DNA of 64,000 nucleotides from VRUE01 sp963720805 (GTDB lineage Bacteria; Actinomycetota; Thermoleophilia; Solirubrobacterales; 70-9), in contig CAVRGT010000013.1 in the NCBI GenBank assembly GCA_963720805.1, forward strand, positions 68,521 to 132,520, given 5' to 3'. The translations under genes and the position numbers were made by a program. Position 1 is the first letter of the stretch. Each line of letters begins with the position of its first letter. Of the stretch, positions 42,505 to 51,064 are shown piece by piece. The notes beneath the pieces are model-generated. The model saw only the letters and a program-made list of their open reading frames with translations, was not told the DNA's origin and made no database searches.

Positions 42505-43350
42505 ATGAAGGGAATGGACACAACCAACGTCGAGACGGTGAGCCCGCGCGGGCTCGACCTGCAGGAGCGCGTGATCGAGATCAACCGCGTCGCCAAGGTG
42601 GTCAAGGGCGGCCGGCGGTTCTCCTTCACCGCCCTGGTTGCCGTCGGCGACGAAGAGGGTGTCGTCGGGATCGGCTACGGCAAGGCCCGCGAGGTTCCGC
42701 TGGCGATCCAGAAGGGCGTCGAGAACGCCCGCAAGGACTTGATTCGGATCCCCAAATACGGCCAGACGATCACCCACAAGATCATCGGTCGCTACGGCGC
42801 CGGGCACGTTGTCCTGCGCCCGGCCAGCCCCGGTACCGGCGTAATCGCCGGTGGCGGCGTGCGGGCGGTGCTCGAGCTGGGGGGCGTCAAGGACGTGCTT
42901 ACCAAGAGCATCGGGACTCAGAATCCGATCAACCTTGTCAAGGCGACCATGGACGGGCTGATTCGACTCAGGCGGCCTGAGGAGGTTGCAGAGCTTCGGG
43001 GGCTGACCGTGGCCCAGGTGCTTGGGGTGCAGAAGAGCAACGGGAACGGGGCTTCGGCTGTCGAGGGTTCGAAGGTCGAGGGTTCGAACGGTTCGGCTGC
43101 GGGTCCTGTCGCCGTAGGGGACCCACCGCCCCCTCCGGTCGCTAAAGCGTCCTCAGGGGCGGTACCCCCTACGGCGCCACCCGCAGGCGAAGCGTCCGAG
43201 ACTTCGAAGGATGAGGCCGCGGACAAGCCCGCTGAGGCTCCGGCGGCTGAGCAGGCTGCAACGGCAACTGCCGAGGAGTCCAAAGCTGCGGAGGTTCCGG
43301 CGGCAGAGGCTGAGCCCGCCGCGGACGCGAAAGCTGAGGGTGACTCGTGA
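42505..43350 (+). CDS. rpsE: 30S ribosomal protein S5 with long repeat-bearing C-terminal tail
   Basis: 281 residues; normal S5 is about 165-200. Core: GLDLQERVIEINRVAKVVKGG, RRFSFTALVAVGD, VGIGYGKAREVPLAIQKG and HKIIGRYGAGHVVLRPASPG. S5 helps unwind mRNA and controls fidelity. From about residue 182 the tail is low-complexity; residues 199-227 are encoded by the palindromic repeat in inverse orientation (GPVAVGDPPPPPVAKASSG), followed by Ala/Glu/Pro-rich sequence. The tail is in frame, so here the repeat is translated without any repair. GTGA overlap with rpmD. Confidence 0.95.
   Translation: MKGMDTTNVETVSPRGLDLQERVIEINRVAKVVKGGRRFSFTALVAVGDEEGVVGIGYGKAREVPLAIQKGVENARKDLIRIPKYGQTITHKIIGRYGAGHVVLRPASPGTGVIAGGGVRAVLELGGVKDVLTKSIGTQNPINLVKATMDGLIRLRRPEEVAELRGLTVAQVLGVQKSNGNGASAVEGSKVEGSNGSAAGPVAVGDPPPPPVAKASSGAVPPTAPPAGEASETSKDEAADKPAEAPAAEQAATATAEESKAAEVPAAEAEPAADAKAEGDS
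43099..43184 (-). repeat. Palindromic repeat, copy 3 (in rpsE tail, inverted)
   Basis: Reverse complement of the element in rplJ and rplE: reads GCGGGTCCTGTCGC at its left edge and ends CCACCCGC. The central part and arms match copy 1 closely (GTAGGGGGTACCGCCCC on the complement). Confidence 0.85.
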
Positions 43351-43526
43351 GTGCGGTGAAGATCAAGCAGGTTCGGTCTGCCAATGGCTGCAATCCGGCT
43401 CAGAAAGCGACGCTTAGTGCGTTGGGGTTGGGGCGGATTGGGAAGGCTGTGGAGCGGAAAGATTCGCCTCAGTTGAAGGGGCAGCTCGCCAGGGTCTCTC
43501 ATCTGGTTGAGGTCGACAATGGCTGA
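43347..43526 (+). CDS. rpmD: 50S ribosomal protein L30
   Basis: 59 residues from GTG 43347. IKQVRSANGCNPAQKATLSALGLGRIGKAVER followed by GQLARVSHLVEV matches L30. Codon choice (GGG, TTG, CGG, AGT) is noticeably less biased than in the neighbouring ribosomal genes. It overlaps both rpsE and rplO. Confidence 0.94.
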   Translation: MSAVKIKQVRSANGCNPAQKATLSALGLGRIGKAVERKDSPQLKGQLARVSHLVEVDNG

Positions 43527-44019
43527 CAAAAAAGAGCGTTCGGAAGAGATTGGGCTGCACAACCTGAGGCCGAAGCCCGGGTCGCGCAAGCCGCGCAAGC
43601 GGCTTGGTCGCGGTGAGGGTTCGGGGCTGGGCAAGACTTCGGGCCGCGGCCACAAGGGGGCCGGGTCGCGTTCGGGCTCCAAACGGAAGCCTGGTTACGA
43701 GGGCGGTCAGAACCCGATCCATATGCGGATGCGAAAGCTCCGTGGCCCGCACAAAAAGCAGTCGATGCCGTTCGAGAACTTCAGGACCACGTCGCAGCCG
43801 GTCAACCTCGCTGACCTGGAGGAGCGCTTCGACGCCGACTCCGAGGTGACGCCCGAGACGCTCAAGCAGAAGGGCCTGGCCAAGCGCTCGGACCCGGTGA
43901 AGATCCTCGCGCGCGGCGAGATCTCGAAGAAGCTGACGGTCAAAGCGCACGGCTTCAGCGCGGCCGCGAAAGAGAAGATAGAAGCGGCCGGCGGTTCCTG
44001 CCACACTCTGGAGCCCTAA
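43519..44019 (+). CDS. rplO: 50S ribosomal protein L15
   Basis: 166 residues, ATG inside the end of rpmD. LHNLRPKPGSRKPRKRLGRG, GKTSGRGHKGAGSRSG and GYEGGQNPIHMRMRKLRG are the canonical basic Gly-rich N-terminal region; the C-terminal fold follows normally. TAATG overlap with secY. Confidence 0.97.
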   Translation: MADKKERSEEIGLHNLRPKPGSRKPRKRLGRGEGSGLGKTSGRGHKGAGSRSGSKRKPGYEGGQNPIHMRMRKLRGPHKKQSMPFENFRTTSQPVNLADLEERFDADSEVTPETLKQKGLAKRSDPVKILARGEISKKLTVKAHGFSAAAKEKIEAAGGSCHTLEP

Positions 44020-45290
44020 TGCTCCGGACTATTGCGAACGCCTTTAGCGTCGCCGACATTCGTAAGAAGCTTGCCTTCACGGCGGCGATGCTGCTGCTGT
44101 ACCGGCTCGGTTCCTACATACCCGCTCCTGGCGTTGACCTCGCCGCCGTCAAGGAACTGCAGAACAACTTCGGCGGCGGCGGCATCCTCAACTTCCTCAA
44201 CACCTTCTCGGGCGGCAGCCTCTCGCGGCTCTCGCTCTTCGCGCTGGGGATCATGCCCTACATCACTGCCTCGATCATCCTGCAGCTGCTGACCGTGGTC
44301 GTGCCGGCGCTGGAGAAGCTGCAGAAAGAAGGCGAGGTCGGGCAGCAGAAGATCACCCAGTACACGCGCTACCTCACCGTCGGCCTGGCCTTCGGTCAGT
44401 CCTTCGGCTACGTCTACCTCTTCAAGTCCTTCGGCCAGCAGGGCGGCAACAATTTCCTCGGCAACCTCGCCGGCCCCAAGGTGCTGCTGATCGTGATCTC
44501 GCTGACCGCGGGCTGCACGCTGCTGATGTGGTTCGGCGAGCTGATCACCCAGCGCGGCATCGGCAACGGCATCTCGCTGATGATCTTCGCCTCGATCGTC
44601 TCCGGGCTGCCGACCGGACTGCAGTCCTGGTGGAGCAACCCGGATCAGGTCTTCGTCGTGATGATGCCCTTCATCGCGCTTGCGGTGATCGTCGCGATCG
44701 TCTTCGTCCAGGAGGGCCAGCGGCGCATCCCGGTGCAGTACGCCAAACGCGTCGTCGGGCGCAAAATGACCTCGGGCGGCTCGACCTACCTGCCGCTGCG
44801 GGTCAACATGGCCGGCGTCATCCCGGTCATCTTCGCCGCCTCGATCATGGCTTTCCCGCCGACGATCGGCCAGCTGCTCAACACGCCTGCCGCACTTGAC
44901 TTCGCCGCCTTCTTCAGTCCCAGCAGTTGGGCCTACGTGGTTGGCGAGGTCTTCTTCATCGTCATCTTCACCTACTTCTACACAGCGGTCACCTTCAATC
45001 CGGTCGACCAAGCGGACAACCTGAAGAAGTACGGCGGCTTCATCCCCGGCGTGCGCCCGGGTCGGCCCACGGCCGAGTACCTCGACCGCATCCTCTCGCG
45101 GCTGACCTTCCCCGGCGCTCTCTATCTGGGCGCCGTGGCTGCACTGCCGACGATCCTGCTCAGCCAGACGTCGGCCAACTTCGCTTTCGGCGGCACCTCG
45201 ATCCTGATCGTGATCGGGGTCGCGCTGGAAACCGTGAAGCAGCTCGAGGCGCAGCTGATGATGCGCAACTACGAGGGTTTCCTCAAATAG
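44019..45290 (+). CDS. secY: Preprotein translocase channel SecY
   Basis: 423 residues with ten predicted membrane helices. Landmarks: YRLGSYIPAPGVDL at TM1/plug, LGIMPYITASIILQLL, GIGNGISLMIFASIVSGLP, and the cytosolic loop PVQYAKRV before TM7. It forms the protein-conducting channel with the SecE encoded at 13914. Standard position after rplO and before adk. Confidence 0.97.
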   Translation: MLRTIANAFSVADIRKKLAFTAAMLLLYRLGSYIPAPGVDLAAVKELQNNFGGGGILNFLNTFSGGSLSRLSLFALGIMPYITASIILQLLTVVVPALEKLQKEGEVGQQKITQYTRYLTVGLAFGQSFGYVYLFKSFGQQGGNNFLGNLAGPKVLLIVISLTAGCTLLMWFGELITQRGIGNGISLMIFASIVSGLPTGLQSWWSNPDQVFVVMMPFIALAVIVAIVFVQEGQRRIPVQYAKRVVGRKMTSGGSTYLPLRVNMAGVIPVIFAASIMAFPPTIGQLLNTPAALDFAAFFSPSSWAYVVGEVFFIVIFTYFYTAVTFNPVDQADNLKKYGGFIPGVRPGRPTAEYLDRILSRLTFPGALYLGAVAALPTILLSQTSANFAFGGTSILIVIGVALETVKQLEAQLMMRNYEGFLK

Positions 45291-45300
45291 GCTGCAGCGC

Positions 45301-45984
45301 TTGTCGTCGGAGCTGAATCTGGTCCTGCTCGGCCCTCCGGGGTCGGGGAAGGGCACGCAGGGCGAGCGCCTGCAGGACGACCTCGAGCTGCCCTACTACG
45401 CGACCGGGGACATCCTTCGTGCCGCGGTGCGCGAGGGCACCGAGCTCGGCAAGGCGGCCAAGGACTACATGGACCGCGGCGACCTCGTCCCCGACGAGGT
45501 GATCGTCGGCATGATCGGCGAGCGAATCGATTCCAGCGATGCGGCCGACGGATTCATCCTCGACGGCTTCCCGCGCACGGCGCCGCAGGCCGAGGCATTG
45601 GCGGCGAAGCTGGGCGAGCTGGGCCGGGGGCTGACCGCGGTGTTGTTGATCGACGTCAGTGACGAGGAGGTCGTGCGCCGCCTGGGCGGTCGCCGCACCT
45701 GCGTCGAGAACGGCCACGTCTTCCACGTCGAGTTCAGCCCGCCCGAGCAGGAGGGCGTCTGCGATGTCGACGGCAGCGAGCTGATCGTCCGCGACGACGA
45801 CAAGGCCGAGGTGATCCGCCACCGGCTCGAGCAATACCACGAGAAGACCGCGCCACTGGTCGAGCATTACGACAGCCGCAGCCTGCTGCGGCGGATCGAC
45901 GGCGCGGTGGCGCCGGACGCGGTTGCCGATGAGATTCAGCGCACCCTGGCGACGCTGCGGCTCGAGGCCGACGAGGCCATCTAG
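45301..45984 (+). CDS. adk: Adenylate kinase
   Basis: 227 residues, TTG start. P-loop GPPGSGKGTQ, AMP-binding YYATGDILRAAV and DGFPRTAPQAEAL are intact. The LID segment has only part of the zinc-type Cys set (RTCVENGHVF...GVCDVDG), so zinc binding is doubtful. It catalyses ATP + AMP to 2 ADP in the cytosol. Confidence 0.96.
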   Translation: MSSELNLVLLGPPGSGKGTQGERLQDDLELPYYATGDILRAAVREGTELGKAAKDYMDRGDLVPDEVIVGMIGERIDSSDAADGFILDGFPRTAPQAEALAAKLGELGRGLTAVLLIDVSDEEVVRRLGGRRTCVENGHVFHVEFSPPEQEGVCDVDGSELIVRDDDKAEVIRHRLEQYHEKTAPLVEHYDSRSLLRRIDGAVAPDAVADEIQRTLATLRLEADEAI

Positions 45985-46016
45985 CCAGTGCCAGCGCGAG
46001 TCGAGAGGGCACGAGC

Positions 46017-46784
46017 GTGTACAGGATGATCATCCGCAAGACCCCCGAGCAGGTCGACAAGATGGCCGCGGCCGGCGAGATCCTCGTCCGCTGCCTGCAG
46101 ATGCTGAAAGCCAAGGCGCGACCCGGCGTGACGACCAAGGAGCTTGACCTGGTCGCCGAGAAGCTGATCCGCTCCCAGGGTGCGGAGCCGGCCTTCAAGG
46201 GCTACCGCGGCTTCCCCGGTTCGATCTGTGCCTCGCCCAACTCGATGGTCGTCCACGGCATTCCCGGCCACTACGAGTGCAAGCGCGGTGACGTGCTGTC
46301 GATCGACGTCGGCGTGATCAAGGACGGTTGGGTCGCCGACGCGGCGATGACCATGCCGATCGGCCCGATCGAGCCCGAAGCGCGCAAGCTGCTCGACGTG
46401 ACCAAGGCCTCGCTTTTCGCCGGGGTCGAGCAGATGCAGGTCGGCAACAAGCTCGGCGATGTCTCCGCCGCGATCCAAGGCGCGGTCGAGACCGAGGGCC
46501 TCTCGGTGATTCGCACCCTGGTCGGTCACGGGATCGGGCGCGAGATGCACGAGGACCCCCAGGTCCCAAACTTCGGCAAGGCGGGCAAGGGCCCGGTGCT
46601 CGAGGAGGGGACGGTGCTGGCAATCGAGCCGATGGTCAACGCCGGCGGCGCCCTGGTGCGGATGGGCGAAGACGGCTGGGCCGTCTACTCCCAGGACGAC
46701 TCGCTGGCGGCCCACTTCGAGTTCACCGTCGCCGTGACGGCTGACGGTCCGAGAATTCTCACGCCCTGGCACGAACCCGCGTAG
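46017..46784 (+). CDS. map: Methionine aminopeptidase, type I
   Basis: 255 residues from GTG 46017 (ATG at 46026 is the alternative). Metal ligands lie in DVGVIKDGWVADAAM, GHGIGREMHEDP and AIEPMVN, with a C-terminal Glu after QDDSLAAHFEFTV. It removes the initiator Met from nascent chains. In most relatives infA follows immediately; here a foreign-looking two-gene unit begins about 90 nt downstream. Confidence 0.96.
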   Translation: MYRMIIRKTPEQVDKMAAAGEILVRCLQMLKAKARPGVTTKELDLVAEKLIRSQGAEPAFKGYRGFPGSICASPNSMVVHGIPGHYECKRGDVLSIDVGVIKDGWVADAAMTMPIGPIEPEARKLLDVTKASLFAGVEQMQVGNKLGDVSAAIQGAVETEGLSVIRTLVGHGIGREMHEDPQVPNFGKAGKGPVLEEGTVLAIEPMVNAGGALVRMGEDGWAVYSQDDSLAAHFEFTVAVTADGPRILTPWHEPA

Positions 46785-46861
46785 CGGCCTCGTCAAAAGG
46801 CCTGTTGTCGCTGCTCGCGCTCTCGGCGCTCTGCAATCAGTTTTTCAATCCCCTTTACCTT

Positions 46862-46898
46862 TGTGCACCAAGATGTGCATTAACATGGGCAATGTGCA
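46862..46898 (+). promoter_or_regulatory. TGTGCA repeat cluster at the start of the map-rpmJ cassette
   Basis: Three TGTGCA copies occur at 46862, 46874 and 46893 across the candidate start codons of the next gene; TTGTGCAC and TGTGCATT also contain the palindrome GTGCAC/TGCA. Such clustered half-sites suggest an autoregulatory operator. A T-rich patch (GTTTTTCAATCCCC) just upstream may be part of the promoter. Confidence 0.4.
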
Positions 46899-48360
46899 AG
46901 AGCTAATTGATCTCTTGGTGGATGAGCGCCCTCGGCTTGACAACGCCCCGCTGAAGGAAGTCATTTGTCAGGTTCAATTTCCACGGCAGCTCAGCTTGGA
47001 TGATGATGTGGTTAGGCCGATCCAGCGGGCGCTGAGTCAGCGTTACCCCATGTTCGCCGAAGAGCGCGCAGCCAAGGCCCTGGTCGAGGATGGTCCGGGG
47101 GTCTATTTCAAGCCCGCGGGCGTGGGTCAGCGGATCTTCCGGTTTCGCGATTCCGGCGGTTCGTGGACCGCGACGATTGGTCCCGAGGCGGTTGCCCTGG
47201 AGACCACCGACTACATCGGCATGAAGGACTTTCTCTTGCGCTGGAGCGAGCTCGCCTCTGCTGCGGCAGAGGCGCTGGAGCTAACAGCGCAGACGCGACT
47301 GGGCCTTCGCTACATCAACAAGCTCGACCTTTTCGCTACGGCCGAAGAGGACCTCTCCAGCTGGGTGCGCGAGGAGCTCGTCACTCCGTTGGGGGCTCAG
47401 CCGAAGGCGAAGCATCTCTCGTATTTCGTGTCTCATTCCCAGTTCCGCGAGCCCGATGGGCTGAGCTGTCATATGCGCCACGGTCTTGCGCCGCAGGAGG
47501 AAAGCGGAGATCAAACAATCTTCCTCCTCGATTTGGACTGCTACCGGGGCGAAACAGCAAAGTTCGACACCGTAGACCAGATTCGTAGCTTGGCGAGGCT
47601 CAACGACTGTGCGTACGGATATTTCACCTGGGCTTTTCGGGGTCAGACCCTGAAGAAATTCAGCCGCACCTCGGCCGAGCAGGGCCGGGTATGGCTGAAG
47701 CCAACGGAAGATCAGCCGCAAAGGAAGGAATTCTTTGAGGATCTCCTCCGCAGCTCGTTTTTGCTCGACTGCGACGCTACAAGCGGGACTGGTCAAGCCG
47801 ATCTGTATCGCGATCTATTGCTTAAAAAGCTCAGCGCCGAGCAGTCGCACTTGATCCCAGAGGTCAAGGAAAGCGTCGAAGATCCGAGCCACGCAACCCG
47901 CCCTCTCTCCGCGGTCCTCAAATCGTTCAGAGAATCGATTGACATCCCGGTTGCCGACCTCGCTCGGATGATCGGCCTTCGCCGCCGCCAGTTCTACAAC
48001 CTGCTTGCCGACAATCCGACCAGCGCGGATACCGAGATCAGGATCCGCCGCCTCGCGGTCGAGATCGAGCGCCTCGCGACGGCTACGGAGGGAGGGCCGG
48101 AGGTGATGCGGGCTGCCGTTCTGACTCCGGTGGGCCCGGACGCTATGAGCCTCTTCGATGTCGCGGCAGAGGGAGATCAAGAACGGTTGAAAGACACCGT
48201 TGCGATACTGCTCAGGCAGATCGAAACCCGAGGGGTTCGCCGCACACGAAGGGCCATCCCCCGCCCGGTCCCACCTGAGGTGGCGCGACGGCGAAGCCGT
48301 TTGATGCGCGAGTCCCTCGCCGATCGTCACCCTCCGTCAGAGCGGAAGGAGAGTGAATGA
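46873..48360 (+). CDS. TIGR04255-like protein with C-terminal HTH region
   Basis: About 495 residues from ATG 46873; TTG 46861 and ATG 46885 are alternatives. The N-terminal half (RLDNAPLKEVICQVQFPRQL, later TRLGLRYINKLDLF) fits the TIGR04255 family, whose members start with a hydrophobic PPLxEVxxxIRF strand and are found mainly in accessory or defence islands; their biochemistry is unknown. Residues about 360-410 (IPVADLARMIGLRRRQFYNLL) resemble an HTH of the phage-regulator type. The C-terminus is Arg-rich. It overlaps the next gene by 4 nt (ATGA). Codon use is less biased than in neighbouring ribosomal genes, consistent with transfer. Confidence 0.7.
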   Translation: MCINMGNVQELIDLLVDERPRLDNAPLKEVICQVQFPRQLSLDDDVVRPIQRALSQRYPMFAEERAAKALVEDGPGVYFKPAGVGQRIFRFRDSGGSWTATIGPEAVALETTDYIGMKDFLLRWSELASAAAEALELTAQTRLGLRYINKLDLFATAEEDLSSWVREELVTPLGAQPKAKHLSYFVSHSQFREPDGLSCHMRHGLAPQEESGDQTIFLLDLDCYRGETAKFDTVDQIRSLARLNDCAYGYFTWAFRGQTLKKFSRTSAEQGRVWLKPTEDQPQRKEFFEDLLRSSFLLDCDATSGTGQADLYRDLLLKKLSAEQSHLIPEVKESVEDPSHATRPLSAVLKSFRESIDIPVADLARMIGLRRRQFYNLLADNPTSADTEIRIRRLAVEIERLATATEGGPEVMRAAVLTPVGPDAMSLFDVAAEGDQERLKDTVAILLRQIETRGVRRTRRAIPRPVPPEVARRRSRLMRESLADRHPPSERKESE

Positions 48361-49343
48361 CCGGGGGTGGGGCCGATGGGCTGCCCTACTGCCTGAACGA
48401 GCTGATTAGCCTCGCCGAGGAGGATGAGCGGTCCCTGCTCGAGGCAATGGTCACCAAGGGCTGGGACCAAGGGTGCTTGATCGTCGATAGCGCCGAGCTT
48501 CGGCCCCCTGGCCTCGCCCCTCATACGATCGAAGAACTGCTCGAGCGGGTCTCCGGTCGGCGCTCGATTCATCCGGCGGCGGAGGTCACAGATCCCTTCG
48601 AGGATGAGCCGGCTCCGCAATTTATCCCCGACAAGGACCATGCGGGTCTCTTGGTCCTCAGTCAGCGCTGCGACGTGATCAAGCCTCTTTGCATCGAGCC
48701 GCTGGTTGAAGTTGCACTCGCGCACCGCTCGGAGGACGCTGAGCTCCTTGCTGCAACCCGCCACGGGGGCAGCGCTTGCTACCTCCACCTTGCGGATGCT
48801 GGAGAGGGGAAAGGTTGGCTGGTCGATCTGCGAACCCGTGGACAGCTGCCCAAGCACTGGCTCGGGGACAGGATGCCGGCGCAGCTGCTTGCAACCGGTA
48901 GGACGCGGCGCCGCTTCGCCATCCGACTTGGTGAACGCAGCTCGCGGGTCGCGATTCCAGCGGCAATAGTCGACGAATTCCAAAATAAGCTTCGCGGCTG
49001 GCTTTACTCGAGCGCGACTCGCCGCCGACAATGCGCACATTTCAGCGATCTCCTCTTGCTGCCGGCAGAGGATGGAAGCTGGGCAATTCTCGGCATCCTT
49101 GGCGAGGGCAAGGATGCCGACAAGGCGACCACGGATTTCGACGCTCTGCTCGGAAAGATCGTCGAACGAGTCGACCCTTTCCCAATCAGCGTTGAGTACT
49201 CGGGTGTCCTCCGTCCAGAGGAACTCGCCTACGCGGACTACTTGGCGGCGTATCCGCTCGATTTCAAAAAGGTCACCTATGGCCTCAAGTCAGCCGGGAC
49301 CGACCAAGCAGAGCCGGCGCGCAGCGAGCTCTCGCCTCCTTAG
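48357..49343 (+). CDS. Partner protein with SQRCDV (SxxCDx) motif, unknown function
   Basis: 328 residues. The region GLLVLSQRCDVIKPLCIEPLVEVA (about 98-121) is the recognisable element: a hydrophobic strand ending in S-Q-x-C-D-(V/I/L), then a second strand, seen in uncharacterised proteins next to TIGR04255 genes. The Cys-Asp could be catalytic or metal-binding; that is inference. The rest shows a beta-rich middle and helical end with no known domain. The gene is translationally coupled to the TIGR04255-like gene and ends about 150 nt before rpmJ. Confidence 0.6.
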   Translation: MTGGGADGLPYCLNELISLAEEDERSLLEAMVTKGWDQGCLIVDSAELRPPGLAPHTIEELLERVSGRRSIHPAAEVTDPFEDEPAPQFIPDKDHAGLLVLSQRCDVIKPLCIEPLVEVALAHRSEDAELLAATRHGGSACYLHLADAGEGKGWLVDLRTRGQLPKHWLGDRMPAQLLATGRTRRRFAIRLGERSSRVAIPAAIVDEFQNKLRGWLYSSATRRRQCAHFSDLLLLPAEDGSWAILGILGEGKDADKATTDFDALLGKIVERVDPFPISVEYSGVLRPEELAYADYLAAYPLDFKKVTYGLKSAGTDQAEPARSELSPP

Positions 49344-49497
49344 GTCATCAACGCACACAGCACAGCGCCGCGCAGCACAGCTCGTCCACGTTTGTCCCCT
49401 GCTATCTTTCCCGGTCGGCCCACCTGGGCCGGTTTGTGCCTGCTGTCCAACTCCTGGGACTAGCAGGAGTCCTGTAGTCGATACGAAGACCGGAGCT
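49344..49497 (+). promoter_or_regulatory. Leader upstream of rpmJ
   Basis: 154 nt between the inserted cassette and rpmJ. It contains TTTGTCCCCTGC (49391-49402), also present before rpoB, then TATCTT, a GGTCGGCCC/GGGCCGG hairpin, and a second hairpin formed by CTCCTGGGACTAGCAGGAG. These are candidate promoter and leader elements for rpmJ-rpsM-rpsK-rpsD-rpoA-rplQ, needed because the cassette separates this unit from map. Confidence 0.4.
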
Positions 49498-49611
49498 ATG
49501 AAGGTCAGAGCTTCTGTAAAGCCGATGTGCGAAAAGTGCAAGATCATCCGCCGAAACGGCGCGGTCTTGGTGATCTGTCAGAACCCCCGACACAAGCAGC
49601 GTCAGGGTTAG
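49498..49611 (+). CDS. rpmJ: 50S ribosomal protein L36, zinc type
   Basis: 37 residues. MKVRASVKPMCEKCKIIRRNG with CxxC, then a third Cys (VICQNPRHKQRQG) and His, the Cys3His zinc-ribbon form of L36. Too short for most ORF searches but unmistakable. Located 12 nt before rpsM. Confidence 0.96.
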   Translation: MKVRASVKPMCEKCKIIRRNGAVLVICQNPRHKQRQG

Positions 49612-49623
49612 GGCGGCGCGCGC

Positions 49624-49995
49624 ATGGCACGTATCTCAGGAGTCAACGTTCCGGTCGGCAAGCGGGTCGAAATCGGCCTCACCTACATCTTCGGGATCGG
49701 GCGCTCGACCGCCCAGAAGATCCTCGAGGAGGCGAAAGTCGACCCGAACACGATGGTCAAAGACTTGACCGAGGACGAGGTCATTCGCCTCCGCGACGCG
49801 GTCGACCAGCGCGAGGTCGAGGGCGACCTCCGCCGCGAGCGCTCCCAAGACGTCAAACGGCTGATGGAGATCGGCTCCTACCGCGGCCTGCGCCACCGCC
49901 GTGGCCTGCCGGTCCGCGGCCAGCGGACGAAGACCAACGCGCGGGGTCGCAAGGGCCCGCGCCGGATGAGCGTCGCCGGCAAGCGCAAGGTCTAA
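49624..49995 (+). CDS. rpsM: 30S ribosomal protein S13
   Basis: 123 residues. ARISGVNVPVGKRVEIGLTY start, GSYRGLRHRRGLPVRGQRTKTNARGRKGPRR end, with the H2TH-like centre. It contacts the P-site tRNA and the 50S head bridge. Confidence 0.97.
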   Translation: MARISGVNVPVGKRVEIGLTYIFGIGRSTAQKILEEAKVDPNTMVKDLTEDEVIRLRDAVDQREVEGDLRRERSQDVKRLMEIGSYRGLRHRRGLPVRGQRTKTNARGRKGPRRMSVAGKRKV

Positions 49996-50003
49996 GGAGA
50001 CTC

Positions 50004-50405
50004 ATGGCAGCAGCGAAAAAACCCGCCAAAGGGCGCTCCCGTCGGCGCGTCAAGAAGAACGTCACCTACGGGCAGGCGCACATCAAGACTTCCTTCAACA
50101 ACACGATCGTCACCCTGACCGACACCGAAGGCAACGTGATCGCCTGGGAGTCGGCCGGCTCGGCGGGGTTCAAAGGCTCGCGCAAGTCGACGCCGTTCGC
50201 CGCGCAGGTGACGGCCGACGCCGCCGCCAAGAAAGGCATGGAACACGGCCTCGAGAAGGTCGAGGTCTTCGCCAAGGGCGCCGGCTCCGGCCGCGAGACG
50301 GCGATTCGCTCGCTGCAGGCCGCCGGTCTTGACGTCACAACCGTCAAGGACGTCTCCCCGCAGGCTCACAACGGCTGTCGCCCGAAGAAGCGGAGGCGCG
50401 TCTAA
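50004..50405 (+). CDS. rpsK: 30S ribosomal protein S11
   Basis: 133 residues from ATG 50004 with AAGGAG upstream. GQAHIKTSFNNTIVTLTD, FKGSRKSTPFAAQ and the ending DVSPQAHNGCRPKKRRRV are canonical. TAATG overlap with rpsD. Confidence 0.97.
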   Translation: MAAAKKPAKGRSRRRVKKNVTYGQAHIKTSFNNTIVTLTDTEGNVIAWESAGSAGFKGSRKSTPFAAQVTADAAAKKGMEHGLEKVEVFAKGAGSGRETAIRSLQAAGLDVTTVKDVSPQAHNGCRPKKRRRV

Positions 50406-51025
50406 TGGCTCGCGACACCTCACCGCAGTGCAAGCAGTGCCGTCGCGAGGGCCAGAAGCTCTTTCTCAAGGGTGAGCGCTGCTTCACCGACAAGTGTGGG
50501 GTCGAGCGCCGCTCCTACCCGCCGGGCGAGCACGGCCGCGGCCGCATGCGCCAGTCCGAGTACCGGGTGCAGCTGCGCGAGAAGCAGAAGACCCGCCGCT
50601 ACTACCAGGTGCTGGAGAAACAGTTCCGCGCTTACTACGACAGGGCTTCGCGCCAAGACGGCGTCACCGGCGAGAACCTGTTGCGCTTGCTCGAGTCGCG
50701 CTTCGACAACGTGCTGGTCCGACTCGGCTTTGCCGCCTCGCGACGCCAGGCCCGCCAGCTGATCAGCCACGGCCACTGGCTGATCAATGGCCGCCGGGTT
50801 GATATCCCCTCCTACCAAGTGCGTCCCGAGGACGTGATCTCGATCAAGTCGAGCTCGTCCGCGGGGGACACGATTCGCAAGGCAACGGAGCTCGTCTCCA
50901 CCGTGCCGGCCTGGTTGCAGGCCGACCACGACTCCCTTACCGCCAAGGTCCTGCGCTATCCAGAGCGCGCCGAGATCTCGGCACCGGTGCAGGAGCAGCT
51001 GATCGTCGAGCTGTACTCCAAGTAA
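50405..51025 (+). CDS. rpsD: 30S ribosomal protein S4
   Basis: 206 residues. N-terminal Cys cluster CKQCRREGQKLFLKGERCFTDKCG (zinc type) and S4 domain LRLGFAASRRQARQLISHGH. It nucleates 30S assembly and can repress the alpha operon. Confidence 0.97.
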   Translation: MARDTSPQCKQCRREGQKLFLKGERCFTDKCGVERRSYPPGEHGRGRMRQSEYRVQLREKQKTRRYYQVLEKQFRAYYDRASRQDGVTGENLLRLLESRFDNVLVRLGFAASRRQARQLISHGHWLINGRRVDIPSYQVRPEDVISIKSSSSAGDTIRKATELVSTVPAWLQADHDSLTAKVLRYPERAEISAPVQEQLIVELYSK

Positions 51026-51064
51026 CCGGACCCTGTTTCTGTAACACCCACACGCAAGGAACAC

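Noticed and set aside
46785..46872. Hidden infA gene after map
   Set aside because: The gap is too short for a ~73-residue protein and no infA-like sequence appears in any frame here or before rpmJ.
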